This document shows, in pieces, positions 52,820 through 61,279 of a stretch of DNA of 64,000 nucleotides. The notes beneath the pieces were generated by a model, which worked only from the letters and a program-made list of their open reading frames with translations, ran no database searches and was not told the origin of the DNA. Location: NCBI GenBank assembly GCA_018660835.1, contig JABJJN010000056.1, forward strand, positions 62,001 to 126,000, read 5' to 3'. A program made the position numbers and the translations under genes. Position 1 is the first letter of the stretch. The number at the start of each line of letters is the position of its first letter. The stretch comes from Gemmatimonadota bacterium. Lineage in GTDB: Bacteria; Latescibacterota; UBA2968; UBA8231.

Positions 52820-52821
52820 TC

Positions 52822-54090
52822 TTGCGACACCTACTGCTGTGTGCCGTACTCGTATGCCTTTGTGCCGGATCAACACCCGCCACGGCCCAGCGGCTACTGA
52901 TTCCCATGGACCTGCAGCAGACAGACCACCTCAAGGCATATGGGTTGGCCTTCTGGATCCTGGAGCGGGAGGTGAGCGTCGAGTGGCTTCTCAATTATCG
53001 CGGCGGCGCCTTCGCGGTAGACGCCATCGATTTGATCTCCCGCGAGGCACGGCTCCGTGGTGTCACATTTGAGCAGATCGACGAGGCGCAGATGGCTTCG
53101 ATCTATGCCGAGATTGACGCGGCCAACATGGATGTGGTGCGACTCGAAAAGTCGCCGCGTATCGCCGTCTACACACCGCCAAATTCGCAGCCGTGGGATG
53201 ACGCGGTGACGATGGCTTTGGAATACGCCGCCATCGAATACGATAAGCTATGGGATGAGGACGTGTTGAGCGGCAAGCTTTCTGACTACGACTGGGTTCA
53301 CCTTCACCACGAAGACTTCACCGGTCAGTATGGAAAGTTCTATGCGAGCTTCCGCAACGAAGCCTGGTATCGTGATCAGCAACGCCTGTACGAAGACGAT
53401 GCACAGCGCCTTGGTTTTGCCAAAGTCTGGCAGATGAAGCATGCCGTAGCACAGAAACTCTATCAGTTCGTCTCAGGAGGCGGATTCTTGTTCGCTATGT
53501 GTTCGGCGACTGATACCTTCGACATCGCCCTCGCCGCAGGGGACAATGATATCGTCGGTGTTCCCTTCGATGGCGATCCACCTGCTGCCGGGGCGCAGCA
53601 GAGCCTGGACTTTTCTCGGACCGTCGCCTTCAGAGGGTTTCAGCTGGAAACCAATCCCATGGTCTACGAGCATTCCGACATAGATACGACGCCGAAGGAT
53701 GTGCGACGCATTCGTTCAGCGGAAGCTGAATACTTCACTCTCTTTGAATTTTCCGCCAAACATGATCCAGTTCCGACCATGCTGACGCAGTGTCACACCA
53801 ATATCGTGAATGGTTTCCTCGGACAGACGACTGCATTTCGCCGCCACCTGATCAAGGACGCCGTCGTGCGTCTCGCCGAAGAGGAGGGCACCGATGCCGT
53901 CAAATACATTCACGGACAGGTCGGCCGTGGTACATTTACCTTCTACGGTGGGCACGACCCGGAGGACCACAAGCATCACGTCGGCGACCCGGCAACGCAG
54001 TTGTCTCTGTATCCCAATTCACCGGGATATCGGTTGATTCTCAACAATGTTCTGTTCCCGGCGGCAAAGAAGAAGCCGCGCAAGACTTAA
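52822..54090 (+). CDS. Exported protein of the family often mislabelled 'asparagine synthetase B' (amidotransferase-like fold)
   Basis: A 422-residue secreted protein, TTG start, with signal LLLCAVLVCLCAGSTPATAQ. The opening RLLIPMDLQQTDHLKAYGLAF and WLLNYRGGAF identify a family widespread in Bacteroidetes relatives that databases call asparagine synthetase B. However, no Ntn-Cys nucleophile, PP-loop or other AsnB motif is present, and the protein is exported. A central region (VSGGGFLFAMCSATDTFDIAL) has a nucleophile-elbow-like Cys, and the C-terminal part (QVGRGTFTFYGGHDPEDHKHH) is rich in His/Asp. The layout recalls a class I amidotransferase/ThuA fold, like the DUF4159 protein in the same run. 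The real function is unknown. Confidence 0.75.
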   Translation: MRHLLLCAVLVCLCAGSTPATAQRLLIPMDLQQTDHLKAYGLAFWILEREVSVEWLLNYRGGAFAVDAIDLISREARLRGVTFEQIDEAQMASIYAEIDAANMDVVRLEKSPRIAVYTPPNSQPWDDAVTMALEYAAIEYDKLWDEDVLSGKLSDYDWVHLHHEDFTGQYGKFYASFRNEAWYRDQQRLYEDDAQRLGFAKVWQMKHAVAQKLYQFVSGGGFLFAMCSATDTFDIALAAGDNDIVGVPFDGDPPAAGAQQSLDFSRTVAFRGFQLETNPMVYEHSDIDTTPKDVRRIRSAEAEYFTLFEFSAKHDPVPTMLTQCHTNIVNGFLGQTTAFRRHLIKDAVVRLAEEEGTDAVKYIHGQVGRGTFTFYGGHDPEDHKHHVGDPATQLSLYPNSPGYRLILNNVLFPAAKKKPRKT

Positions 54091-54099
54091 GGACTCTCC

Positions 54100-55098
54100 A
54101 TGACGCAGTCGGATGTCGATGTCGTTGCCGAACTTCAGCAAGCACGTCGGACGCTTGAAGAGCAGATTTCCCAGACCATCATTGGCCAGCGTGAGATTGT
54201 CGATCATCTCCTGATCGCACTTCTCGCCGGTGGTCATTGTCTGCTTGTTGGTGTACCTGGCCTGGCGAAAACGCTGCTGATCCGCACAATCGCCCAGGCC
54301 CTCGACCTGGAATATGGCCGGATCCAGTTCACACCTGATCTGATGCCCTCCGACATCACCGGCACCGATGTTCTGGAGGAGGACCCGCAGACGGGTCACA
54401 AGGTCTTTCGCTTCGTGAAGGGACCGATCTTTGCCAATATCATCCTCGCAGACGAAATCAATCGTACACCGCCAAAGACACAGGCGGCCTTGCTTGAGGC
54501 GATGCAGGAACATGCAGTGACTGCGTCAGGACAAACCATGAAGCTGAGCGAACCCTTCTTTGTCCTGGCAACGCAGAATCCCATCGAGCAGGAAGGCACC
54601 TATCCCCTTCCTGAGGCGCAATTGGATCGCTTCCTCTTTGAACTAAGGATCGACTACCCCTCTGCTGCAGAGGAAGAAGAGATCGTGCGCACGACGACGG
54701 CCCTGAGTCAGAAGCAGGTGCAACCCGTTCTCAATGGCGAGCAGATCGTCGCCTTCCAGCGTCTCGTACGTCAGGTACCTGTCGCCGATCACCTGGTCCG
54801 CTACGCAGTGCGACTGGCACGTGCATCACGCCCCGAAGATGAGGCAGCACCAGAGTATGTTCGCGAAATGGTCAATTGGGGCGCCGGCCCCCGTGCATCC
54901 CAGTATCTGGTTCTGGCTGGCAAGGCAAGAGCCGCCCTCGACGGGCGTCACGCGGTCAGTCAACAGGACATAGATGCCGTCGCCCTTCCCGTGCTGCGTC
55001 ATCGCGTCGTCGTCAATTTTCATGCGGAGGCTCAGAGCATGAAGGCCGATGACATCGTCCGCCGCCTGCTAGATGACATCCAGCCTGACAGCGTATGA
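54100..55098 (+). CDS. MoxR-family AAA+ ATPase
   Basis: A 332-residue MoxR ATPase, a chaperone-like AAA+ protein. Walker A is LLVGVPGLAKTLLIR; Walker B and sensor regions are NIILADEINRTPPKTQAALLEAMQE and ATQNPIEQEGTYPLPEAQLDRFLF; the C-terminal lid has VNWGAGPRASQYLVLAGKARA. MoxR proteins remodel or activate partner VWA/DUF58 proteins. The gene follows the amidotransferase-like gene after 9 nt and is followed by a DUF58 gene, the classic partner. No membrane segment, so it acts in the cytoplasm beneath the membrane module. Confidence 0.93.
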   Translation: MTQSDVDVVAELQQARRTLEEQISQTIIGQREIVDHLLIALLAGGHCLLVGVPGLAKTLLIRTIAQALDLEYGRIQFTPDLMPSDITGTDVLEEDPQTGHKVFRFVKGPIFANIILADEINRTPPKTQAALLEAMQEHAVTASGQTMKLSEPFFVLATQNPIEQEGTYPLPEAQLDRFLFELRIDYPSAAEEEEIVRTTTALSQKQVQPVLNGEQIVAFQRLVRQVPVADHLVRYAVRLARASRPEDEAAPEYVREMVNWGAGPRASQYLVLAGKARAALDGRHAVSQQDIDAVALPVLRHRVVVNFHAEAQSMKADDIVRRLLDDIQPDSV

Positions 55099-55110
55099 GT
55101 GACGCACTCC

Positions 55111-56034
55111 ATGAGTGATCCACTCCCGACACCACCAAATCTGACCGACTACCTGTCACCTGACATTGCCTCAGGCCTTGGCCGTCTCGATCTGGTTGCC
55201 CGTCGCGTCGTAGAAGGTTTCATCACCGGCCTGCACAGATCTCCCTATCACGGGTTCTCTGCAGAGTTCTCCGAACATCGCCCTTACCTGCCCGGTGACT
55301 CGCTGCGTGACCTCGACTGGAAGGCACTGGCCAAGACCGATCGACTCTACGTAAAACGCTATGAAGAGGAAACCAATCTTCGTGCCTACCTGATCGTGGA
55401 CACGAGTGGCTCCATGCAATTTGGCGAGGAAGGCAGACTCACGAAATTCCGCTATGCCACGTGTCTGGCGGCGGCATTGAGCCTGTTGATGCTGCGTCAA
55501 CGCGATGCCGTTGGACTCGCGCTGGTGCAGGATCAGGTGAAGAGCTTCGTACGCCCGCGGTCAGTGCGCAGCCACCTGCAAACCCTCTTGCTCGAACTGA
55601 CCAAAGCCGAACCTGCAGCCGAAACACAGATGGCACCTGCCTTCCACGATCTGGCGGAAAGATTGTCACGACGTGGACTCGTCATCCTTCTGTCGGACCT
55701 GCTCGATGACCCTGATCAGATCATGTCGGGCTTGCGTCACTTTCGTCATCGTGGCCACGAGGTTGTCGTCTTGCAGATTCTTGACCCGCGCGAGCGCGAT
55801 CTTGATTTCCGTCGAAACGACACGCGTTTCGTGGATCTGGAACAACCCGATTCTGATATCATCACCCAGCCCTGGCATATCCAGGAAGCCTATCAGCAGA
55901 AGATGGATGACCTGATCCGTCGCTACTCGACAGGCTGTGCAGAAGCGGGGATTGACTATGCGCTCCTGGACACGTCGACACCGTTCGAGATGGCCCTCAG
56001 CCACTACCTGGTCCGTCGTCGACGACTCGGGTAG
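55111..56034 (+). CDS. DUF58 protein with a VWA-like metal site
   Basis: A 307-residue soluble DUF58 protein. The family core is clear: EFSEHRPYLPGDSLRDLDWKALAKTDRLYVKRYEEE, then LIVDTSGSMQFG with the D-x-S-x-S (MIDAS-like) site, and GLVILLSDLLDDPDQI. It usually partners with MoxR, as in the BatA/BatD and related clusters. Its start region carries a 16-bp tandem duplication (55095-55110 and 55111-55126, 14 of 16 identical): the first copy's ATG overlaps the MoxR stop but is out of frame, and the second ATG is in frame. A GTG at 55099 is also in frame. It ends the 13-gene run. Confidence 0.9.
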   Translation: MSDPLPTPPNLTDYLSPDIASGLGRLDLVARRVVEGFITGLHRSPYHGFSAEFSEHRPYLPGDSLRDLDWKALAKTDRLYVKRYEEETNLRAYLIVDTSGSMQFGEEGRLTKFRYATCLAAALSLLMLRQRDAVGLALVQDQVKSFVRPRSVRSHLQTLLLELTKAEPAAETQMAPAFHDLAERLSRRGLVILLSDLLDDPDQIMSGLRHFRHRGHEVVVLQILDPRERDLDFRRNDTRFVDLEQPDSDIITQPWHIQEAYQQKMDDLIRRYSTGCAEAGIDYALLDTSTPFEMALSHYLVRRRRLG

Positions 56035-56106
56035 CCTATCGACCCTGGGAGCCTACCAGACCACCCCGCGTGAATCACCGACACACCGTGATTTCGCCCT
56101 TGGACG

Positions 56107-56179
56107 CAATCTTGACTTTCTGCGCCAGATTGAGCATACTCAATCTTGAGCACAATCTTGCCTCTTTTTGCAGGATTGT
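56107..56179 (+). promoter_or_regulatory. Array of CAATCT half-sites upstream of the suf operon (candidate Fe-S regulator operator)
   Basis: Half-sites CAATCT occur at 56107, 56141 and 56153 on the + strand, and as AGATTG at 56127 and GGATTG (one mismatch) at 56173. Together they form a perfect palindrome AGATTGAG-CATA-CTCAATCT (56127-56146) and a second inverted repeat ACAATCTTGC/GCAGGATTGT (56152-56161, 56170-56179). The region lies 84-156 nt before sufB in the 228-nt gap. The Rrf2 protein encoded at the operon's end is the obvious candidate binder. An AT-rich stretch (CATATTTTG, AATTAAAA) downstream may hold the promoter core; no hexamer pair is convincing. Confidence 0.6.
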
Positions 56180-56262
56180 GCGCCATATTTTGTTTGTGAA
56201 TTAAAAACAACCACTTACGACGTGTTCAACAGAGCGTCGGCCAGACCCGTCGAGACCAATCC

Positions 56263-57747
56263 ATGTCCTCAGAGACCTCAGCCCCGTTGTCAGATACAGA
56301 AGTATTGGAGCAATTTGCTCAGCGGGAATACAAAGAGGGTTTCGTAACAGATATCGAGACCGATTCAGCCCCTCCCGGACTCAACGAAGAGACCATCGCC
56401 TTCATCTCTGCGAAGAAGAAGGAACCCGAGTGGCTGCTCGAATGGCGCCTGAAGGCCTATCGCCATTGGCTGACAATGGAAGATCCAACGAAGCAGAAGG
56501 CCTCGCAGCGTTGGGCAATGGTCGACTATCCTGAGATCGACTACCAGGCGATCAGCTACTTCTCAGCGCCGAAAACGAAGAAGCTCAACAGTCTTGATGA
56601 GGTCGACCCGGAGATTCTCGAGACATACAACAAACTCGGCATTCCACTGCAGGAGCAGATGATGCTCGCAGGTGTCGCCGTGGACGCCGTCTTTGATTCG
56701 GTGTCGGTGGCGACGACCTTCAAGGACAAACTCGGCGAACTCGGTATCATCTTCTGCTCCTTTACCGAAGCGGTACACAATCACCCCGACCTGGTGCGCA
56801 AGTATCTGGGCTCAGTGGTCCCGACGAACGACAACTACTACGCCGCCCTGAATTGTGCCGTCTTCACTGACGGATCCTTTGTGTATATCCCGCCCGGTGT
56901 CCGCTGCCCCATGGAGTTGTCGACCTATTTCCGCATCAATGCGGCCAATACGGGGCAATTCGAGCGCACCCTCGTGATCGCCGACGAAGGTGCGTATGTG
57001 AGCTATCTGGAAGGTTGCACTGCCCCGATGCGCGATGAGAATCAGCTGCATGCGGCGGTGGTGGAATTGGTGGCCCTCGACGATGCACAGATCAAATACT
57101 CGACGATTCAGAACTGGTACCCTGGCAATGCGGAGGGAGTCGGGGGGATCTACAACTTCGTCACCAAGCGTGGCGCCTGTCGCGGCGACCGATCGAAAAT
57201 CAGCTGGACCCAGGTTGAAACGGGCTCAGCCATTACCTGGAAATACCCCAGCTGCATTCTTCAAGGGGACGACTCGGTTGGCGAGTTTTATTCCGTCGCC
57301 GTCACCTCCGGCAAACAGCAGGCTGACACAGGTTCGAAGATGATCCATCTCGGCAAGAACACGAAGAGTACGATTATCTCCAAGGGTATCTCTGCCATGC
57401 AGGGACAGAATACCTATCGAGGCGCAGTGCAGGTGATGAAGCGCGCCACAAATGCACGCAACTTCACGCAGTGCGATTCGATGCTGATCGGCGATCAGTG
57501 TGGTGCCCACACGTTTCCCTATATCACCGTGCGCAATTCCTCCTCCACCGTCGAACACGAGGCAAGCACGAGTAAGATCGGGGAAGATCAGATCTTCTAC
57601 TGCAATCAAAGAGGACTTAGCACGGAAGATGCCGTGAGCATGATCGTCAACGGTTTCTGCAAGCAAGTATTGGCAGAGCTGCCCATGGAATTTGCCGTGG
57701 AAGCAACCAAACTACTCGGCATCAGCCTCGAAGGTAGTGTCGGCTGA
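56263..57747 (+). CDS. sufB: Fe-S cluster assembly protein SufB
   Basis: A 494-residue SufB, the scaffold core that with SufC and SufD builds Fe-S clusters. Signature regions are [98 protein letters not shown] and [23 protein letters not shown] with conserved Cys and His near the cluster site. Length fits the family. It is the first gene of a sufBCDSUT-rrf2 operon, 128 nt before sufC, the largest gap within the operon, which holds inverted repeats and a short leader frame. Confidence 0.97.
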   Translation: MSSETSAPLSDTEVLEQFAQREYKEGFVTDIETDSAPPGLNEETIAFISAKKKEPEWLLEWRLKAYRHWLTMEDPTKQKASQRWAMVDYPEIDYQAISYFSAPKTKKLNSLDEVDPEILETYNKLGIPLQEQMMLAGVAVDAVFDSVSVATTFKDKLGELGIIFCSFTEAVHNHPDLVRKYLGSVVPTNDNYYAALNCAVFTDGSFVYIPPGVRCPMELSTYFRINAANTGQFERTLVIADEGAYVSYLEGCTAPMRDENQLHAAVVELVALDDAQIKYSTIQNWYPGNAEGVGGIYNFVTKRGACRGDRSKISWTQVETGSAITWKYPSCILQGDDSVGEFYSVAVTSGKQQADTGSKMIHLGKNTKSTIISKGISAMQGQNTYRGAVQVMKRATNARNFTQCDSMLIGDQCGAHTFPYITVRNSSSTVEHEASTSKIGEDQIFYCNQRGLSTEDAVSMIVNGFCKQVLAELPMEFAVEATKLLGISLEGSVG

Positions 57748-57773
57748 TTCCAGCAGCCACCTAAGGCATATCA

Positions 57774-57817
57774 TTTTGCGGGCCGCTGCATCGATCAGCG
57801 TGTCACGCGCAGCAAAA
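57774..57817 (+). repeat. Nested inverted repeats between sufB and sufC
   Basis: TTTTGC (57774-57779) pairs with GCAAAA (57812-57817), and inside it CGCTG (57784-57788) pairs with CAGCG (57796-57800). The folded RNA could slow or process the transcript between sufB and sufC. No T-run follows, so it is not a standard terminator. Confidence 0.35.
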
Positions 57818-57849
57818 CTCGCAGCAAGCGCTGACCACAGGGAGGCGCC

Positions 57850-57882
57850 ATGAATCTCAAGGGAGACCACGCACCATGTTAA
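57850..57882 (+). CDS. Possible 10-residue leader peptide overlapping the sufC start
   Basis: ATG 57850 has an excellent ribosome-binding site (AGGGAGG) and opens a 10-codon frame ([10 protein letters not shown]) whose stop TAA lies inside the first codons of sufC. It could couple ribosome flow into sufC, or simply be a chance ATG. sufC has its own GGGAG 10 nt before its ATG. Confidence 0.3.
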   Translation: MNLKGDHAPC

Positions 57883-58649
57883 AGATTTCCAATCTGCACG
57901 CCTCCGTTGAAGGAACGCAGATCCTGAAAGGTATCAGCCTCGACGTAGCCCCGGGTGAAGTACATGCGATCATGGGGCCCAATGGCTCTGGCAAGAGCAC
58001 CCTCGCCCAGGTTCTGGCTGGCCATGACGCCTACGAAGTGGACGATGGTTCTGTCAGTTTCCTTGAAAAGGACCTGCTCGACATGTCGCCCGAAGATCGC
58101 GCCAGAGAAGGCGTGTTCCTTGCCTTCCAGTATCCGGTTGAGATTCCCGGAGTCAATTCTGCCTACTTCCTGCGCACCGGTCTCAATGAGATTCTGAAGT
58201 CACGCGGCGAAGAAGAGATGGATGCCATCGACTTCCTGCAGCTGATTCGTGAGAAGCTGAAGTTGGTAGAAATGGACGAGAGCTTTCTCAGACGCTCTGT
58301 CAACGAGGGTTTCTCCGGTGGTGAAAAGAAGCGCCACGAGGTATTGCAGATGGCCGTTTTGGAACCGCGACTGGCGATCCTTGATGAGACAGATTCCGGG
58401 CTCGACATCGATGCACTGAAGGTCGTCGCCAATGGCGTAAATGAATTGCGCGCGCCTGACCGCAGCACGGTGGTCGTCACCCACTACCAGCGTCTGCTCG
58501 ATTACATCGTCCCCGATTTTGTGCACGTGCTCATGCACGGCCGGATTGTTCGTTCTGGTGGCAAGGAATTGGCCCTGAAATTGGAAGCGCAGGGGTATGA
58601 CTGGATCCGCGAGGAGGTCGCCGGTCAGGATCAGACGGTAGAGGCCTAA
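57876..58649 (+). CDS. sufC: Fe-S cluster assembly ATPase SufC
   Basis: A 257-residue ABC-type ATPase that drives conformational change of the SufBD scaffold. Walker A is [17 protein letters not shown], the Q-loop is [13 protein letters not shown], the ABC signature is [16 protein letters not shown], and Walker B plus D-loop is [19 protein letters not shown], with the switch His in [12 protein letters not shown]. There are no membrane helices, as expected for SufC. It is followed after 12 nt by sufD with a strong AAGGAG site. Confidence 0.98.
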   Translation: MLKISNLHASVEGTQILKGISLDVAPGEVHAIMGPNGSGKSTLAQVLAGHDAYEVDDGSVSFLEKDLLDMSPEDRAREGVFLAFQYPVEIPGVNSAYFLRTGLNEILKSRGEEEMDAIDFLQLIREKLKLVEMDESFLRRSVNEGFSGGEKKRHEVLQMAVLEPRLAILDETDSGLDIDALKVVANGVNELRAPDRSTVVVTHYQRLLDYIVPDFVHVLMHGRIVRSGGKELALKLEAQGYDWIREEVAGQDQTVEA

Positions 58650-58661
58650 GGAGTGAGCGAA

Positions 58662-60005
58662 ATGAATCCAGAATCAACCCAGAGCATCGAGCACTACGGT
58701 AGCCTCTTTACCGCATTTGAGGCAGGGCTGAATGGCGGCGCAAGCAGCACCGTCCATACAGTCCGTCAGGCGGCCCTCGAGGCGCTTCGCCGTGAGGGAT
58801 TTCCCACTCGGCATGATGAAGCGTGGCGTCACACCAATCCTGCGCCCCTGTCGACAGGACTCTACGGACCGACTGATACGACATCACTCACGACATCGGA
58901 TCTGAGTGACTGGTCGATCGAAGGACTACAGGATGGCCCACTGCTTGTCTTTGTAAATGGCCAGTTCAGCGAGGCGCATTCGCGACTCACGGATATACCA
59001 GATGGCGTGCAGATTCAGAGATTGTCAGAGGCGATTGCAGGTGAGAACGCCCTGGTCGCCGAACATCTCGGCAAGATCGCTCAGGTTGAGGATGGAGGGT
59101 TTGCCGCCCTCAATACGGCCTTTGTCGATGATGGAGTCCTGGTCAGCGTCGATCCATCCACGCTCTGGGACGTGCCGATTGAGATACTCTACATCACCCG
59201 CCCGGGACCAAACCCGACATTGGTCACGCCGCGAACTCTGGTTGTCGCAGGTGATGGCAGCCAGGTACAGTTCGTCGAGACGTTCGTCACAATCGGCGCT
59301 GGTGACCACCTCACGACGCCGGTGACTGAGATCTGGCTTGGCGTGGGTGCAACAGTCGAACACACACGTCTGCAGATCGACACCGATCAGGGCCATCACA
59401 CGTCCTCCCTGTTCGTACGCGAGGGCGAAGACGCTCGCTTCACGTCACACAGCATCGGCCTGGGTGGGAAGCTGGTGCGCAATGATGTCACCACCGTCCT
59501 GGCTGGTGAGCGGATCGTGTCGACCCTCAATGGATTGTTCCTTTCACGAGGGCAAGAACACGTCGACAACTACACGAGTATCGAGCACGCGGCACCAAAT
59601 TGTGAGAGTCACGAACTCTACAAGAGCATCCTCGCCGACGCGTCGAATGGCGTTTTCCGCGGCAAGATCCACGTCCACCAGATCGCGCAGCAGACCGATG
59701 CGTATCAGTCGAACCAGAATCTCCTGATCGGCGACGATGCCGGTATCATGTCGAAACCACAGTTGGAGATTTACGCCGACGACGTGAAGTGTTCACACGG
59801 TTCAACGACGGGCGAACTCGACGACGAGGCCATCTTCTATCTACGGGCACGTGGAATCGGCGAAGCGACAGCACGCGGCGTACTGACACGAGCCTTTGCG
59901 GATGAGCTTGTCGATTGTATCAGCCATGAGGCGATTCGGTCGCATGTTGACGCCCTCGTCACTTTGCGACTTGAGCAGGTACTGGCGTCGGGGAGCGAAT
60001 CGTGA
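58662..60005 (+). CDS. sufD: Fe-S cluster assembly protein SufD
   Basis: A 447-residue SufD, the SufB paralogue in the SufBC2D complex. The N-terminal helical part (FPTRHDEAWRHTNPAPLS) contains the family DE-W-x-T motif. A right-handed beta-helix core follows and the C-terminal region has HGSTTGELDDEAIFYLRARGI with the conserved Cys-His pair (KCSHGSTTG) shared with SufB for the nascent cluster. ATG 58662 is 8 nt after AAGGAG; the GTG at 58653 lies inside that site and is unlikely to be used. The stop overlaps the sufS GTG. Confidence 0.93.
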   Translation: MNPESTQSIEHYGSLFTAFEAGLNGGASSTVHTVRQAALEALRREGFPTRHDEAWRHTNPAPLSTGLYGPTDTTSLTTSDLSDWSIEGLQDGPLLVFVNGQFSEAHSRLTDIPDGVQIQRLSEAIAGENALVAEHLGKIAQVEDGGFAALNTAFVDDGVLVSVDPSTLWDVPIEILYITRPGPNPTLVTPRTLVVAGDGSQVQFVETFVTIGAGDHLTTPVTEIWLGVGATVEHTRLQIDTDQGHHTSSLFVREGEDARFTSHSIGLGGKLVRNDVTTVLAGERIVSTLNGLFLSRGQEHVDNYTSIEHAAPNCESHELYKSILADASNGVFRGKIHVHQIAQQTDAYQSNQNLLIGDDAGIMSKPQLEIYADDVKCSHGSTTGELDDEAIFYLRARGIGEATARGVLTRAFADELVDCISHEAIRSHVDALVTLRLEQVLASGSES

Positions 60006-61279
60006 CGGTGGCACAGACAGCACCTGTGCGCGACGCAGCACCTGTGCGTACCAGCGAACCTTTTGATGTAGACGCCGTCCGGCGTGACTTTCCGATTCTC
60101 GGACGGGCTGTGCGTGATCGGAGGTTGGTATATCTCGACAATGCGGCGACAACGCAGAAGCCGCGTTCTGTCATCGAGTCCATCGAGCGCTTCTACGAAG
60201 AGGACAATGCGAACATCCATCGGGGAGTGCATCTGCTGAGCCAGCAGGCGACGTTTGGTTATGAACGGGCCCGCGGACGGATCGCCACATTCATTAACGC
60301 CCCCGAAAGCAGTGAGTGCATTTTCTTGCGCGGCACGACAGAGGCGGCAAATCTCGTTGCCCATGGCTTCGGCCGCCCGCGCTGTGGCCCTGGTGACGAG
60401 ATCATTATCACCCATATGGAACATCATTCGAACATCGTTCCATGGCAGCTTCTGTGTGAAGCGACGGGGGCGACTCTACGAGTCGTGCCGATCAGTGATG
60501 AAGGTGTTCTCGATCTTGAGGTCTACGAGCAATTGCTGAGTGAGAAGACGTGCCTTGTCGCCGTTGCTCATGCATCCAATGTCCTGGGCACTGTCAATCC
60601 GATTCGACAGATGGCCGACCTGGCTCATGAACAGGGTGCCGTCGTGTTTGTTGACGGCGCGCAGGGGGCGCCTCACCTGGCCGTTGACGTGCAGAGCCTC
60701 GGCTGTGATTTCTATGCCTTCTCGGGCCACAAGCTTTTCGGTCCAACGGGCATCGGTGTCCTTTGGGGACGACGAAATCTCTTGGACAACATGTCGCCCT
60801 ATGAGGGCGGCGGTTCAATGATTCAGACCGTCACGTTGGAGTCATCGACCTATGCGGATGTGCCGACTCGATTCGAAGCGGGCACACCCGACATTGCCGG
60901 TGCGATCAGTCTGGCAGCCGCTATCGACTACCTCAATCGTTTCGGTATGGACTCCCTTGCCGCCTATGAGGACGGTGTCCTCGACTACGCGCAGCAACAG
61001 TTATCACAGATCGACTCGGTCCGCTTGATAGGTACTGCCCCCGGCAAGGTATCTGTCGTCGCATTCGCATTGAAGGACGCCCACCCACACGACATTGGCA
61101 CGATTCTCGATATGGAGGGAATTGCGGTGCGCACCGGTCATCACTGTGCACAACCACTGATGGCTCGCTACGGTGTTCCCGCCATGGCCCGTGCGTCCTT
61201 CGCATTCTACAACACCCGCGACGAGGTCGATGCCCTCGTTACGGGAATCAAGAAGGTTGGGGAGGTCCTGGGCGGATGA
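60002..61279 (+). CDS. sufS: Cysteine desulfurase SufS
   Basis: A 425-residue PLP enzyme of the group II (SufS/CsdA) desulfurases, which takes sulfur from cysteine. Landmarks are LVYLDNAATTQKPRSVIESIERFYEEDNANIHRG, ITHMEHHSNIVPWQ, VDGAQGAPHLAVDVQSLGCDFYAFSGHKLFGPTGIGVLWG (PLP lysine in SGHK) and RTGHHCAQPLM with the persulfide Cys. GTG start inside the sufD stop. sufU follows by ATGA overlap and should accept the sulfur. Confidence 0.97.
   Translation: MTVAQTAPVRDAAPVRTSEPFDVDAVRRDFPILGRAVRDRRLVYLDNAATTQKPRSVIESIERFYEEDNANIHRGVHLLSQQATFGYERARGRIATFINAPESSECIFLRGTTEAANLVAHGFGRPRCGPGDEIIITHMEHHSNIVPWQLLCEATGATLRVVPISDEGVLDLEVYEQLLSEKTCLVAVAHASNVLGTVNPIRQMADLAHEQGAVVFVDGAQGAPHLAVDVQSLGCDFYAFSGHKLFGPTGIGVLWGRRNLLDNMSPYEGGGSMIQTVTLESSTYADVPTRFEAGTPDIAGAISLAAAIDYLNRFGMDSLAAYEDGVLDYAQQQLSQIDSVRLIGTAPGKVSVVAFALKDAHPHDIGTILDMEGIAVRTGHHCAQPLMARYGVPAMARASFAFYNTRDEVDALVTGIKKVGEVLGG

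Noticed and set aside
52822..54090. Naming this gene asparagine synthetase B
   Set aside because: The protein is exported and lacks the N-terminal nucleophile Cys and the synthetase PP-loop; the name is a database carry-over for the family.
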